Assembly (NCBI GenBank): GCA_900208305.1 | Contig: OAPG01000021.1 | Coordinates: 310,001 to 374,000, forward strand | Source of the DNA: Melanopsichium pennsylvanicum | Taxonomy: Eukaryota > Basidiomycota > Ustilaginomycetes > Ustilaginales | Direction: 5' to 3' | Length of the DNA stretch: 64,000 nt | Shown: one piece after another, positions 49,870 through 61,000 of the stretch | How positions within the stretch are numbered: position 1 is the stretch's first letter | Layout: the number at the start of each line of letters is the position of its first letter | Notes under the pieces: generated by a model | The model's database searches: none | What the model was told of the DNA's origin: nothing | Seen by the model: only the letters and a program-made list of their open reading frames with translations | Translations under genes and position numbers: made by a program

Positions 49870-50617
49870 AGCATACAACATTGCGCCTAGTTGGGACATG
49901 GGCTACATCGATCTTGGCTCATAATCTATGGTGCCCAAACACTGACAAACACGTGACTGAGAGCTGAGAGCTTGAGATTGAATTGATCGTGTGTGTGGAC
50001 GATTCATGATGGCGGCTAGGCAATTTAACGTCGGAGTAGGCCGAGCCTTTTATCGCGGACTGCAATTGCGATTTGATTTTTTTTTTTTTGGTTTCATCGA
50101 TTGATTGAATCGCACACACGTGCGCAAGGTTGGTCTGAGGCCGTGACTGGAGATCGGGCAAGGAAGAGATTTGGCGACCAGACGCATTTTAGCAGAGAAA
50201 CCCGTGAATTCTTGTCTGTCCGATTGTTTTTGACTTGAGAAGAATTGCAGAAATCAAAGAGAGAGAGAAAAATAAAATAAGAATGGTGCATAATTCCACT
50301 TCCACGCTGTGCACGCTGTGACGATGCTGTTTTTCTTTTCTTTTTCTTTTCTTTTTAATGGCGGATCTTCGGATGCACAACAGAGTCACCACTTCACCTT
50401 GCCTTCAATGACATCTACTAAAGACTTTTGTCAGTCGTTTCCCAAACCTCATCATCACAATCGCATCCCTTCATCACCGTTCAAGCCATCACGTCGTTTT
50501 TAAATCTGTCTCTCGAGTATTGCCGTGCTTCTTTCTGAAAATCGCTCGATACGGACCTTTTCATCCACCACCCCGATACAGCAGCGGTAGACAGTCACAG
50601 CAAAGCTTGAATTGAGC
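49870..50617. promoter_or_regulatory. Intergenic region upstream of HIS1
   Basis: 748 bp. A T run lies near 50077-50090 and a CTTTT repeat near 50332-50356. No canonical TGACTC Gcn4 site was noticed. No gene is seen. Confidence 0.5.
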
Positions 50618-51595
50618 ATGTCCAATCTTCTCAGCGCCGAAAACCTGAATGGGCGACTCTTGTTCGCCATTCCCAAAAAAGGTCGTCTTTACGAGAAATG
50701 CGTCGAAATCCTTTCTGGCGCCGATATCCAATTTAAACGTCAGCATCGACTCGATGTCGCTTTGGTACAAAACCTTCCCATGGCTCTCGTGTTTCTTCCC
50801 GCAGCTGACATTCCTCGCTTCGTCGGCGAAGGTAACGTCGATCTCGGCATCACTGGTCAAGATATGGTAGCCGAAGCTGGTGAAACCGTCTCTTCCCTCA
50901 TCTCTGAGGAGCTTCAACTTGGATTTGGAAAGTGTAGTTTGGATGTTCAGATCCCGGATCCATCTCTGCCAGCGAACGAGGGTAAAGGCATCAAAAGTAT
51001 CGAAGATTTAGTTGGAAAAAAAATTGCTACAAGTTTCGATTACCTGGCTGGAAAATATTTTGCTGAATTAGACGCAAAAGTCACTACCTCTCGTCGACAA
51101 CAAGGTCTGCTCAAACAAAGCGAATCGCTCCAAACCAAAATCGAATACGTTGGAGGAAGCGTTGAAGCAGCCTGCGCTCTTGGTCTTGCGGATGGTATTG
51201 TTGATCTTGTTGAAAGTGGAGAAACTATGCGCGCATGTGGTCTTATCAACATTTCCAACTTGCTCACATCTCAAGCTGTCTTGATCAAACCTTCAACTCC
51301 TCATCAAAGAAGTGATACAGAGTTGATCAAACTCATCACAGCCAGAATTAGAGGTGTAATCGCAGCAAGCAAATACGTCCTCTGTCAATATAATGTTCAG
51401 AAAAAGGACCTTGAAAAGGCATTACAAATCACTCCCGGTAGAAGAGCCGCTACGGTTTCACCATTGGAAGAAAAAGATTGGAACGCAGTCAGTTCTATGG
51501 TCCTTAAAGCTCAGGTGGCCACCATCATGGATAAGCTCGAAGCGATTGGTGCGAGCGATATCTTGATTGTGGGAATTAACAATTGCCGTGTCTGA
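50618..51595 (+). CDS. HIS1: ATP phosphoribosyltransferase (first step of histidine synthesis)
   Basis: One exon of 325 residues from the ATG at 50618; an open stretch upstream has only TTG. The enzyme condenses ATP and PRPP and is the feedback-controlled entry to histidine synthesis. Catalytic-domain motifs are LLFAIPKKGRLYEKCVEIL, RFVGEGNVDLGITGQDMV, FGKCSLDVQIPDP and a PRPP-binding loop around LADGIVDLVESGETMRACGL. The long-form regulatory domain follows (ITPGRRAATVSPLEEKDWNA ... ASDILIVGINNCRV), which binds histidine. Length is slightly above yeast His1 (297). Confidence 0.97.
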   Translation: MSNLLSAENLNGRLLFAIPKKGRLYEKCVEILSGADIQFKRQHRLDVALVQNLPMALVFLPAADIPRFVGEGNVDLGITGQDMVAEAGETVSSLISEELQLGFGKCSLDVQIPDPSLPANEGKGIKSIEDLVGKKIATSFDYLAGKYFAELDAKVTTSRRQQGLLKQSESLQTKIEYVGGSVEAACALGLADGIVDLVESGETMRACGLINISNLLTSQAVLIKPSTPHQRSDTELIKLITARIRGVIAASKYVLCQYNVQKKDLEKALQITPGRRAATVSPLEEKDWNAVSSMVLKAQVATIMDKLEAIGASDILIVGINNCRV

Positions 51596-51923
51596 AGTGC
51601 CAGAGTCAGAGAGTGATTCTGGCTGGAAAGAGCAGCTCAACTCCTTGTATGTATGCAGATACAAGATACAAGTACATCGCGACCCCTCACAAGCGCACAA
51701 CATTTGTTCAATCCTTTTGCTTTGTTGCGAAATTATTTTTTCAACGTCACACGTCCGCCTTGCGTCCGTCATCTCGCGCACTTTGACTGAGAGCCTAACT
51801 TAGCCTCAACCTATCTCATAAACGTGTTCACGCGCACACTGATGTCCATATAAAACCAACACTCTTCTCGATTCTGAAACCCCGACTTCTATTCTGATGT
51901 CAAAGAACAGAGACTTTGCATTT
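51596..51923. other. Convergent intergenic region
   Basis: 328 bp between the 3' ends of HIS1 (+) and the paladin-like gene (-). No gene is seen. Confidence 0.7.
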
Positions 51924-54900
51924 CTACTCGAGCTTATCCCTTCCAAGAATATTGCCAATCTCCCTTCTGGGGTGCAACCAACCGAGGAAACTGGGGAACC
52001 TCCTACCCTCCCCAGCACTGTTTGTGAATGCTGTTGAAGTGCTCATTTGTGAACTCATCGATTCCGACCTTGCTCTACCACCCATCTTCCTCACGACACT
52101 ATCATTCTCCTCCCCTACACCTGCCGCACCCTCGATGGCAATCGCAGGTCCACCTCCACCCAACGCGGCCAAGTGTGGGATGAAACCATCCGCCTCGCTC
52201 TTCTCCAACAAGTAGTTGGCAAAGGTGATCAAGTATCCATACCTCTGCAAATAGTTGGTAAACACTGTGGTCAAGTGCTTATGCTTTTTCGTACCTGGTT
52301 CCGCATTGTCTGCTCTGAGTTTGGAATCATAGATAGCATTGCGCAGGTTTTGCACCGCTTCCATTCGATCGATCGCTCGATCCGTTAGTTTCTTCGCCAA
52401 TTTCCCCTGCGAGAGCACTCCAACAAGTTGGAGAATCGTCCTCCATTCGCCTTGCAGCCAAAGATCACCCTCTCGATTATCCAAATTGTCCTTTGGCTGT
52501 CCAAAACTTTCATCCTCAACATTGGCACTGACCGATTGTGTACCATCCGATGATGTGGATGCAGCAAGGATGATCGATCCAGACATTTCGTAGCCAGAAA
52601 CCAACTGATCGCCATAGTGCCAAACAGTAGAGACTAAACTCGCAATCACCATTCCGGTGGTAGTCCTTCCTCGACCCATCTGACAGTTGAAGACACAAGC
52701 CGAACCGGTCTGAAGTGCGATAATCACGCGTTCCTCCAATTGCGAGAACACTGCTGGCACTGGCGCCTGTTCGTCCGTGATCGCCAGTCGCGCATAGTCA
52801 ACTTTGAACCCTTCTCGCTGAACGAGTTCGTACACTTCTCGAGGAGTGAGTACATCGCCCTCTTTGACCGTCTCCCACACGGGAATGATGTCAAATTCTC
52901 CTTGTCGAATTTCGGTCTCGTCATGAAGCAATACACGGCCGCCTCGTTCGGCTGCTTCTTGGAGCATGTCGTTCTTGAGCGCCAACTCCATGCCTTCCAC
53001 CACATCGGTGGTGACACCTGTGGCTTCGATGTTGGTGATCGGCTGATCGGCCAATCGGAGCACATGCGGCCGACCGTTGACATAAAGAACCGGTTCTTCT
53101 CGGAGCGATGTCCACACTACCTTTGCCGGTCCATCTGGCGTCGCTCCCATCCGAGTCAAGCCTCTCCTGAGACCGTCCACAGTGGGCATACCTGAACCCC
53201 AAGTCTCCCTACCGTGGCTGACGAGGGGTGTCCTCGGCGTCATTGGCATAGAAGGCTGGTTGCCCACACTCGCTTGACTTGGCGGCGTCAACAGCAGCGG
53301 GACACCTCTGAGATTGGGCATGCCCTCAATCCTCTCCGGCAACCCAAGCTTGAGAATCCCACTGAAGAAGTCGCTCTTCAACATGGTATACGCACTCAGG
53401 ATGCTTCCGCTTCTGTGACTCACTACCTCTTGCACTTCATCGCTCAACGCCATCCCATCGCTCGCATCCACCTTCTGCAACGGCATGATTGTCGAAATGT
53501 CTACCTTTTCAAACTCCTTTGCAATCGTCTCGAACACCGGTTGACGTGTAACGAAAGACCTGAAGCTCGGCGAAGCCTCGAGCAGATCAGGCTTGGTCTG
53601 GGTGAGATACGATTGGAAGACGATTAGCAAAAAGTATCTGCGAAGGTTGTGCATGGCAGACTGGATGCGTTTCTTGCTGAGAGCTTCGTTCTCAGTGTCT
53701 TCGGCTGCGAGACGTGCTTCTTCGATGGCCTCGCGGAGATTCGTGACCGTAGCGCACTGGTCAATGCAGTCATCAACCCTACGTTTGACTTCGAGACCCT
53801 TTGGGATCACACGAAGCAGACTGTTGATGACATGGTAGCTGAGTGGAGCTCGCGTTGAAGGGTGGTTGCCTGAGGACGAGCGAGAACCGGCGGTGTCGTC
53901 CAGAAGATCCGCGTTGACAGTTTCGCGTGCAGAGGGTGTGGTCGATCCACTGTCTTGGGCTGAAGGAGGCAAACGAAGACCGCTCAGGTCCTTCTTATCC
54001 GACACGCTTGCTGATGTCGCTTGTTCATCCTGAATCTCCTGCAGATTGGAATCGGCCGACCTGCTCTGCCCCTGCCGAAGCCATCTGGCGATCATCAGAA
54101 TAAGCACGGCAGTCATGGTACTACGACCTCGTCCAAGCTGACAGTTGAGAACGATAGGCGATCTCTCCACGTTCGCCTGCAGCACGGTCGAAAGTAGCTC
54201 GCTGATGTCGGAAAAGTCAGGTGGCTTCTCTGCGGTCATGGGAATTCTTCGGAATCGGAGCTGAACCTTGTCCTTAAAGTCAGTACCAATATTGGACATG
54301 ATCTCCTGCACAGTGTCTACATCCGACGGGTTCGCTTCTTCCCAGATCGGAATGACCGTTCCGTCCGACGTCTCGGTATGCAGCAACAGGCGCCCTTCAC
54401 CAGACTCCAACTCATTGATGACGTCATTCTTCAGCCGGTCTTCGAGAAGCAACAGGCGATCCCAGTTGATACCGCTGTATGCCTTGATGTTGCGCAATGA
54501 CATACCTTTTTGGCGAAGACAGTATGGTTTGCCATTGATGTATACGATGGGCTCCTCACGGAGGTTGATCCAGGTTACTGTGCGGCTAGGGTAGCTCGAA
54601 GCGTCCGATGTGGATGCGTAGTGCTCTTGAAGAGCAGCGACCACGTTTCTAATACCGTCCACAGTAGGCTGGCCAGTAGCGAAGATGTTGCTACCCGGAA
54701 TGCGACGAAAATTGACAGTGCCTCGAATCGGAAGTCCTGCATTTCTCTCGATGAACTTGCGCCATATGTCGCACTTGAGCAAAGTAAACGGGCGCAGGAC
54801 AATACCCGCCCTATTACGGATCACGTACTCTGCGAACTCATCACCAGGCACTTGCGCGCCCTGGCCCGAGACTTCACCAAACCGCCTCTGGAGCTTCTCT

Positions 54901-56729
54901 GAAGTAGCAACGAGTTCGCCTGCCTTGCCGCCACTGAGGATGCGCAGGTCACCGACAGGATCAAAGAAGTAAAGGCGATGACCTTTGGAACGGATGAGCT
55001 GAATGCCTCTCCAGATTTCGGCACGGTTCTTGAGCCAGATGGCGAATCGATGCTGGAAGGTGGCTGTCTGACTGGCATTGACGTAACTGGCGAAGGCGAC
55101 GAGGAAAAAGTACTTTTCAAGGGACTTCGCTGCTTTTTCGAGATGCAAAGTGGCTTGAGCTTCGTCTAGGGCGTCTGTAGAGTAACGAATTCTGGAAGAA
55201 AGGATGGTCTCACGAAGATTGGTAACGTGGGCGCAACAATCGATCGCAACGTCGACGACGGCCTTATTCTCGAGACCTTCATCGAGGAGACCAGCAAGTT
55301 GTCGGATGACACCATAGTCACCCGAATTGGCCTTGCGAAGAGATTCGAGCAGGGCAGGATTGGAAAGGAGGATCTCTATGGTGGACTGCGAATCGCGGGT
55401 GGACAGACTGACGTTGAGCACACGGATCAAGCGCAAGAGGGAGAGGTTCTGGGCTTGCTGTTCGCTTGCCTGTCTGAGCGAGCGCGCGACACCAGAGTGA
55501 GGTGTTCCGTTCGCGGGAGTCTGCAAAGGCGACTTTTGCTGATGGGTGAGTGGAGCGAAAGGATCCTCGTAACCGAGCAGAAGCATTTGCTTTCTGCGGA
55601 GGATCACAGCAGCGACCATGGCAAAGGTGGTACGAGTGAAGCCAATACCGCAGTTGGCTACAAGGCTTGTTTCGGTTGGGTCCAAATCCTTGATGACCTG
55701 GGTATAGGCATCGAGGTAGTTGTTCTCGATGGCCTGATCTTCGGCAATAGGGATACGATGATAGTCCACTCTCCAGCCTTCGGCCTTGACGCGATCCCAA
55801 ACCTCGCGAACAGTGTGAACGGATCCCTCGTCGATTGCGATCCAGGTTGGCTCGATCTGGCCAGTCGCTGTCTCCTCGTGCACCATAAGGAGACCGCCGT
55901 ACTTGGACGATTCGCGGAGGATGTCGTGCTTGAGTCGCGATTCGATAGCCTCAAGATTGTCTGCGCGAATGCTGAGCTCGAAGGTGCTGACAGGCCGTTC
56001 GGCTTCTCGAAGCACAAAGGGTCTACCTCCGACGTAGATGACGGGCTCTTCTCTTGTGCAGACCCAGACACACTTGCGGGACTTGTCCGGGCTCGAAGAC
56101 TGTGGCTTTTTGGTGTCCGATTTTGCATCTTGCTTTGGATTCAGAGAAGGTGAGCCAAAGGGAGAAGATGTCTGCGGGGAGGAGCTCGAGGCGCCTGCCG
56201 AGCCGAGGCCGGACATACGGGAGTCGAAGCTTTGCGAGCCGGTGGCATGCTTGGTAGGTCTGGCGTTGAGAACTGAGAGGATGGTCTTGAGACCAGTAAT
56301 GGTAGGCTGAGCGACACCGTAAACTTCAAGCGAGCAGTCGGCCTTGCGGAAGTTGGGAGCTCCTTGGAGATGGAGGTTGAGATGGGCGTGACGAGCGCCA
56401 CCAGCAAAGTGGTCAGTTTTGAGAATGAGACCGCGGTTGAGTACGCTTCCTTGTCGGCTACGGACCACGCTATCCTCTCGTTGTGCCCAGAGCTGAGCGC
56501 CGAGCTTACCAAAGCCATCCGATCCTAACAAGTTGGACTTTGTGCGAGTGGACGAGGACGGCAACTCGCTCAAGGCTGCTTGAGAGGCTACTTGTATGCC
56601 ATTCTGAGGTTGAGGTACTGTTTGCTGTGGTTCGGGCAATGGTGAAGCAAGGGCGGGTACATCTTGGATGTCCAGGATGCTCGCTGAGTCGTTCCGAACG
56701 GGCGCCGTAGCGAACGGAATGGAAGCCAT
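51924..56729 (-). CDS. Paladin-like protein with three tandem phosphatase-type modules
   Basis: One exon of 1601 residues, the longest gene here. Three homologous modules each pair a TREEPVIYVGGRPFVLR-like strand with a CX5R loop. The loops are C360-G-I-G-F-T-R, C863-Q-L-G-R-G-R-S-T and C1349-Q-M-G-R-G-R-T-T. Modules 2 and 3 repeat NLREEPIVYINGKPYCLR and SLREEPVLYVNGRPHVLR, and each CX5R loop is followed by a VTNLREAI-type helix. This is the architecture of paladin (PALD1), related to bacterial phytase-like tyrosine phosphatases; animal paladin acts on PI(4,5)P2 and has fewer full signatures. All three Cys and Arg are present, so catalysis is possible. The N-terminal 60 and C-terminal 60 residues are disordered. 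The substrate in fungi is unknown to me. Confidence 0.88.
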   Translation of the reverse strand: MASIPFATAPVRNDSASILDIQDVPALASPLPEPQQTVPQPQNGIQVASQAALSELPSSSTRTKSNLLGSDGFGKLGAQLWAQREDSVVRSRQGSVLNRGLILKTDHFAGGARHAHLNLHLQGAPNFRKADCSLEVYGVAQPTITGLKTILSVLNARPTKHATGSQSFDSRMSGLGSAGASSSSPQTSSPFGSPSLNPKQDAKSDTKKPQSSSPDKSRKCVWVCTREEPVIYVGGRPFVLREAERPVSTFELSIRADNLEAIESRLKHDILRESSKYGGLLMVHEETATGQIEPTWIAIDEGSVHTVREVWDRVKAEGWRVDYHRIPIAEDQAIENNYLDAYTQVIKDLDPTETSLVANCGIGFTRTTFAMVAAVILRRKQMLLLGYEDPFAPLTHQQKSPLQTPANGTPHSGVARSLRQASEQQAQNLSLLRLIRVLNVSLSTRDSQSTIEILLSNPALLESLRKANSGDYGVIRQLAGLLDEGLENKAVVDVAIDCCAHVTNLRETILSSRIRYSTDALDEAQATLHLEKAAKSLEKYFFLVAFASYVNASQTATFQHRFAIWLKNRAEIWRGIQLIRSKGHRLYFFDPVGDLRILSGGKAGELVATSEKLQRRFGEVSGQGAQVPGDEFAEYVIRNRAGIVLRPFTLLKCDIWRKFIERNAGLPIRGTVNFRRIPGSNIFATGQPTVDGIRNVVAALQEHYASTSDASSYPSRTVTWINLREEPIVYINGKPYCLRQKGMSLRNIKAYSGINWDRLLLLEDRLKNDVINELESGEGRLLLHTETSDGTVIPIWEEANPSDVDTVQEIMSNIGTDFKDKVQLRFRRIPMTAEKPPDFSDISELLSTVLQANVERSPIVLNCQLGRGRSTMTAVLILMIARWLRQGQSRSADSNLQEIQDEQATSASVSDKKDLSGLRLPPSAQDSGSTTPSARETVNADLLDDTAGSRSSSGNHPSTRAPLSYHVINSLLRVIPKGLEVKRRVDDCIDQCATVTNLREAIEEARLAAEDTENEALSKKRIQSAMHNLRRYFLLIVFQSYLTQTKPDLLEASPSFRSFVTRQPVFETIAKEFEKVDISTIMPLQKVDASDGMALSDEVQEVVSHRSGSILSAYTMLKSDFFSGILKLGLPERIEGMPNLRGVPLLLTPPSQASVGNQPSMPMTPRTPLVSHGRETWGSGMPTVDGLRRGLTRMGATPDGPAKVVWTSLREEPVLYVNGRPHVLRLADQPITNIEATGVTTDVVEGMELALKNDMLQEAAERGGRVLLHDETEIRQGEFDIIPVWETVKEGDVLTPREVYELVQREGFKVDYARLAITDEQAPVPAVFSQLEERVIIALQTGSACVFNCQMGRGRTTTGMVIASLVSTVWHYGDQLVSGYEMSGSIILAASTSSDGTQSVSANVEDESFGQPKDNLDNREGDLWLQGEWRTILQLVGVLSQGKLAKKLTDRAIDRMEAVQNLRNAIYDSKLRADNAEPGTKKHKHLTTVFTNYLQRYGYLITFANYLLEKSEADGFIPHLAALGGGGPAIAIEGAAGVGEENDSVVRKMGGRARSESMSSQMSTSTAFTNSAGEGRRFPSFLGWLHPRREIGNILGRDKLE

Positions 56730-58016
56730 GACGCCGCGTACGTCAGCCGCTGTAGTGATTGTATATGAAGGCCTTTCTTGCTAATCGATCGACTCGGTGT
56801 TTGATTCAGCAGAAATCTTATGAAGGTGAAGAGCCAGCAATGCAAGCGAAAGAGGCACGCAAGAATGCGTGAGATGGTTGATCGAAAGCGTCAGTGGTGA
56901 ATAAGAAGCAAGACGTTGCTAGTCCAGTAGCAGAGGATTGTGCGTGGTGTGTTGGACAGGACGTACTGCATCGAAGTGTAAAGGGTCCATTTAGGTGTGA
57001 CAAGCCAAGACAAGCGAGGTGTGACAACGTGCCGATGCGATTTCGGCCAATTTTGAGTGTGGTAAAGTCATGTGAGCCCCTGTCGGAGAAGACCGAGAGC
57101 GCTCTACCTTCCGACTAGCCGGTTATCAATCGTGAATCTGCTCTATCAGCTCTGTTGTTGCATTCAGGATCTCTATCGGATCTGCAGCGATTCTCCCGTC
57201 AGTATCGGGTCTCGTTCCTTCATGGAAGAAGGAGGCATTGGTTTGGGTTGACCGCCGGTCGATGCGGGGACCATGAACCATCCCCTCCACTTTCAAAAAA
57301 CTTAACTTCCATATGTTTGGTCTCAGGATATAACAAACATGTGTTCATGCGAAAAACAAACGCAAAACCATTCAGGACATGCTCGGCGAATCACAAAAAC
57401 GCTGTTATCACATCTCTCTGCACCTCTCAACATTTGTGTGCGTGTTTTTGTGATCTCGTCATCGGATCGGTTCAAACACCGGCTCGGTCGAGCTGTCGAC
57501 TCTAAAACCTCTGGGTGACTGCTGCGGCTATTCATTTCCGTACTGTACCCATTCGACCACTAGACTTGTCTTCTTGCCTTTCGCATCATTATCCTCATCC
57601 ATAGCACCGACTGCTTCGATCACGCAACAGCATACTGCATTCTAGCATTCATCCTTGTACGACAATACCGCCTGCAGTCTCACACAGCATCCTCAACCAG
57701 CATACCGGCACAGACAAGTTCTTTTCAGCAAGAATCGACAACACATCATTCTCCACTCCGAATTGAGCTTTTGTCACTTGCAGCAAGGCACAAAAGCGCT
57801 TCAGTCCACAAACTATCTGTGCTCAGATCCTACTCGCAATCTGTCCGCTAACCACTCCACCAACTTCAACCTCCAGCTCCTTGCCGCTCATCGGCCTGCA
57901 TTAAGGCTTGAAGCAGCAGCATTCACTCTCATCGTCGTTGCCATAACCATATCTGTCACAACCCATCAGCTCCCTTGACACCACTAGATACCGGAAACGG
58001 CTTTGCCACTCTCACC
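56730..58016. promoter_or_regulatory. Divergent intergenic region, paladin-like gene / RING-H2 gene
   Basis: 1.29 kb between the two start codons. A CA/CT-rich leader runs from about 57570 to the RING start. TACAGTAC occurs inverted at 57540-57547. Short open frames show no signature. Confidence 0.5.
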
Positions 58017-61000
58017 ATGGGGCACGCCCAATCTCGTCAGCAGCAGCGTGATGATCAACACGCGTCTGTGGATGAGAGACACAGATCTGAACATTCCCCC
58101 TCGTCAGCATCCTCAACTGTCCATGCAGCCAATCAGAGCATTCAGATCTCAGACTCGGGCAGTGTGGAGCACACGCGCAAGCGACGTCGAAATTCAAGCG
58201 CCCCTACACCTGTACCTTCAATGGATTCGAGCACCCAGCAACGGCTCATACGCAGGCGGAGAACTTCACCTCATTCCGACTATAGTTCCACTAGCGCCAC
58301 CGGTGATGTTGGTCTTGGCCCTGTCACGCACCATCTTCCGCCAGAATTGCCTCATGACTCGATGGATGTAGATTCGGCGCAAACCACCACCAACCCTCCT
58401 TCTGCATCACCAACATCAGCTTTCAATGCCGTCCACTGTACCACCGCGCATGCGGCCCAGTCCGATTCGCAGCAAAGATACGATGCCGTCCAATCAAGAG
58501 ATGACTCCTCTGGCGTTGGAAGCGGCGCCACACCTCCACCACATCTGGACCCTTTGCGAGACGAGAGGGAGCGTGCTCGACGACGTATCCTCGAGACCAT
58601 TAGCGCTGTAGCTTCGGCTCCTGCTCCCACTCCACCTTCCGGTGCCACCGCCAGTGCTTCAGCGCAAAATTCGACCACATCAACACCTTCCGCTACTGCA
58701 GGCTCCCCAACGCATCCCTTGGCGTCTGCGACTGTAGCAGCTCTGATCGGCGCTGTGGCTACGGGACGTGCCGTACCTCCACCTGCCGCATCGCAAGCTG
58801 GTTCACAGATCTCATCCTCTGCGACACTGAACCATACTGCTGCTGAAGTGCCTTCGACGACACAATCTGGCACTCAGCAGCAGCAGCAGCAGCGCCCGCA
58901 GGCCGTACGCATCCCCCTACAGCCAGAAATGATCAGCGGCACCTCCATGGTCGTGCAAGGCGCGCTCGTAGCCAGGACTGTCTCCAACCGGTCCACCTCC
59001 TCTGGCAGCCCTTCGCTTCCAGAGTCGAGGACAGGTGGAGCTCAGTCGACAGAGACAGGCGAAACGCGTCCATCCCCTTTTGCAACCACCTCGTCAGGCA
59101 GTGCGCCAACCATTGCTGAAAGCTTTTCGGGCATTCCCGGCGCGACGTCGGATGGCACTGATATGCGCGGTGCTGTAACTTTGGAAGAGCAAGCAGTGAT
59201 GCTCAGCCGCATTCTTGGCATCGCTGCAGCCGCTACTGCCGCCTCCTTGCTCAACACCTCCGAATCTCACCACGTGGACCCATCCTTGCTTCAGACCAGC
59301 CTTCGCCGTCCTTTTGAGCGTATGAACCAAGCACCTAACAACCGCGACGAGCGCTGGCTTGCGGATTGGCAGCACCGCCAACCCCCTTCTTCGAATGCAG
59401 GAGCCCGACCTGGCTCATCCTCAGCTTCTGGATTCGGGATTGGTTTGCGAGGCCGGCTTGCCGCTCTATCTCGACGGGTTCAGAGCGCATCTAGCATTTC
59501 AGGGCTGCCTATTTCGCATCAAGACGGCAGCAACACTAATCGCGCGAGCGTCACAGCCACTCCTTCTCAGTCGGCAACGACTGCTGCTGCAAGGACAAAC
59601 GCCGCAGACGGCGGCACAGCTGATGAGCAAGTAGCAAGCCAACAGGAGATCATCGCTCATCTCTTGAGCGCAGCCGAAAGAGAGGCCGCCTCGCAGAGGT
59701 TGAGTCATACACGTACTGCCGAACAGCCGCCGACTGTGGCTGCGGCCGTAGACTCAGCCAGAGCTCGTTCATTCAGCTTTAGCTCATCTCGGCCACAGGG
59801 GAACACCGCGCAGCAAGAGGCTTCACGAAGCAGTCTATCTCGGCTGGTGCGGTCGACCATCGGATCGTTTATGCATCCCGGCCGTCTTCTGCCTCGCCGA
59901 AATTCGCGTTCTGAAGGCAGCGAGACGTCAGACGCATCCCGAAGCGCATGGTCTAGCGCCTCTTCTAGTGCTGGCTCATCGACTTTGGGAGACACATCGG
60001 CGTCCGAATTTTCGCTCGGTCCCAACGATGTCGCAGGCACACTTCGACAGGTGCGAAATGGCATCTTGCCCGACGGCGTCCCTGGCAGCTTTGGCAACTT
60101 CCTCAACCATTTGGTTCGAGACCTGATGGCAGCTGTGCAACTCATGCGGCCCTCGAGCGAATTACCACTCGAATCAGCCAATGCGCAGACCACCAACTAC
60201 TTTGAGCACGCCATGCAGGGGCAAGAAGCCTCTGGTGCCGAAGTTCTCGACGGTGATGTAACAGATTCTGGCGCAGCAGCTGACGCGACCGGCGATACCG
60301 ACACTGCTCGAGCTGCGACTCAGCAAGCACAGAGTTCAACTTCGTCTAGCCCTACTGAAGAGGACCTCGAGGCACAAGCCAGGCGAAGTCCAGATTTCCA
60401 GAACGGCAATTTGGCCTTCTTCCGTCTCTTCCGATTCGATCCCGTTGCGCCATCGCAGCTGGTACCATGCATTGTTGTTGGAGTGCGAAGTCTGAATGTC
60501 ACCGAGCGCTTTGGCGAGGAGATCACGGGTCCTCGCGCACCTGCTCCCGGTCCTGGGCGAGAATTTAGCGGCAACCGTCAACAGACGTCACGCCCTACCG
60601 CACTAGGCTCTTCAGGTCCTACCTCTCCTCTCGGCCGTCAACGCGTGCGATCGGAAGGCCCGCAGGCCACGGCACCCACTGACGGTGACTCTTCCTCATT
60701 TGACACGAACGCTGAAGAGCTCCCAGCATCGCGTTTCATGCTGTTCGTGTCTGGCGGTCGATACCCGCCCAACCATCCTTTGCTCACCTCAAATCCAACC
60801 ACCGCAGGTCGGGACCTCATGATTCTGATGGATCTGCTGAGCACGATGCAGGCTATGCAGCATAAGCCTAGCACCGTAACGCAACAGGAGATCGACGCTA
60901 GCGATCTGCCTAGGATCAAGGGATCTGATGTTGCGGCGTTTGTGTTGGAGGGCAAGATCACCGAAAACATGGCTGAGCGTTGCTTGGTGTGCTTGGAAGA

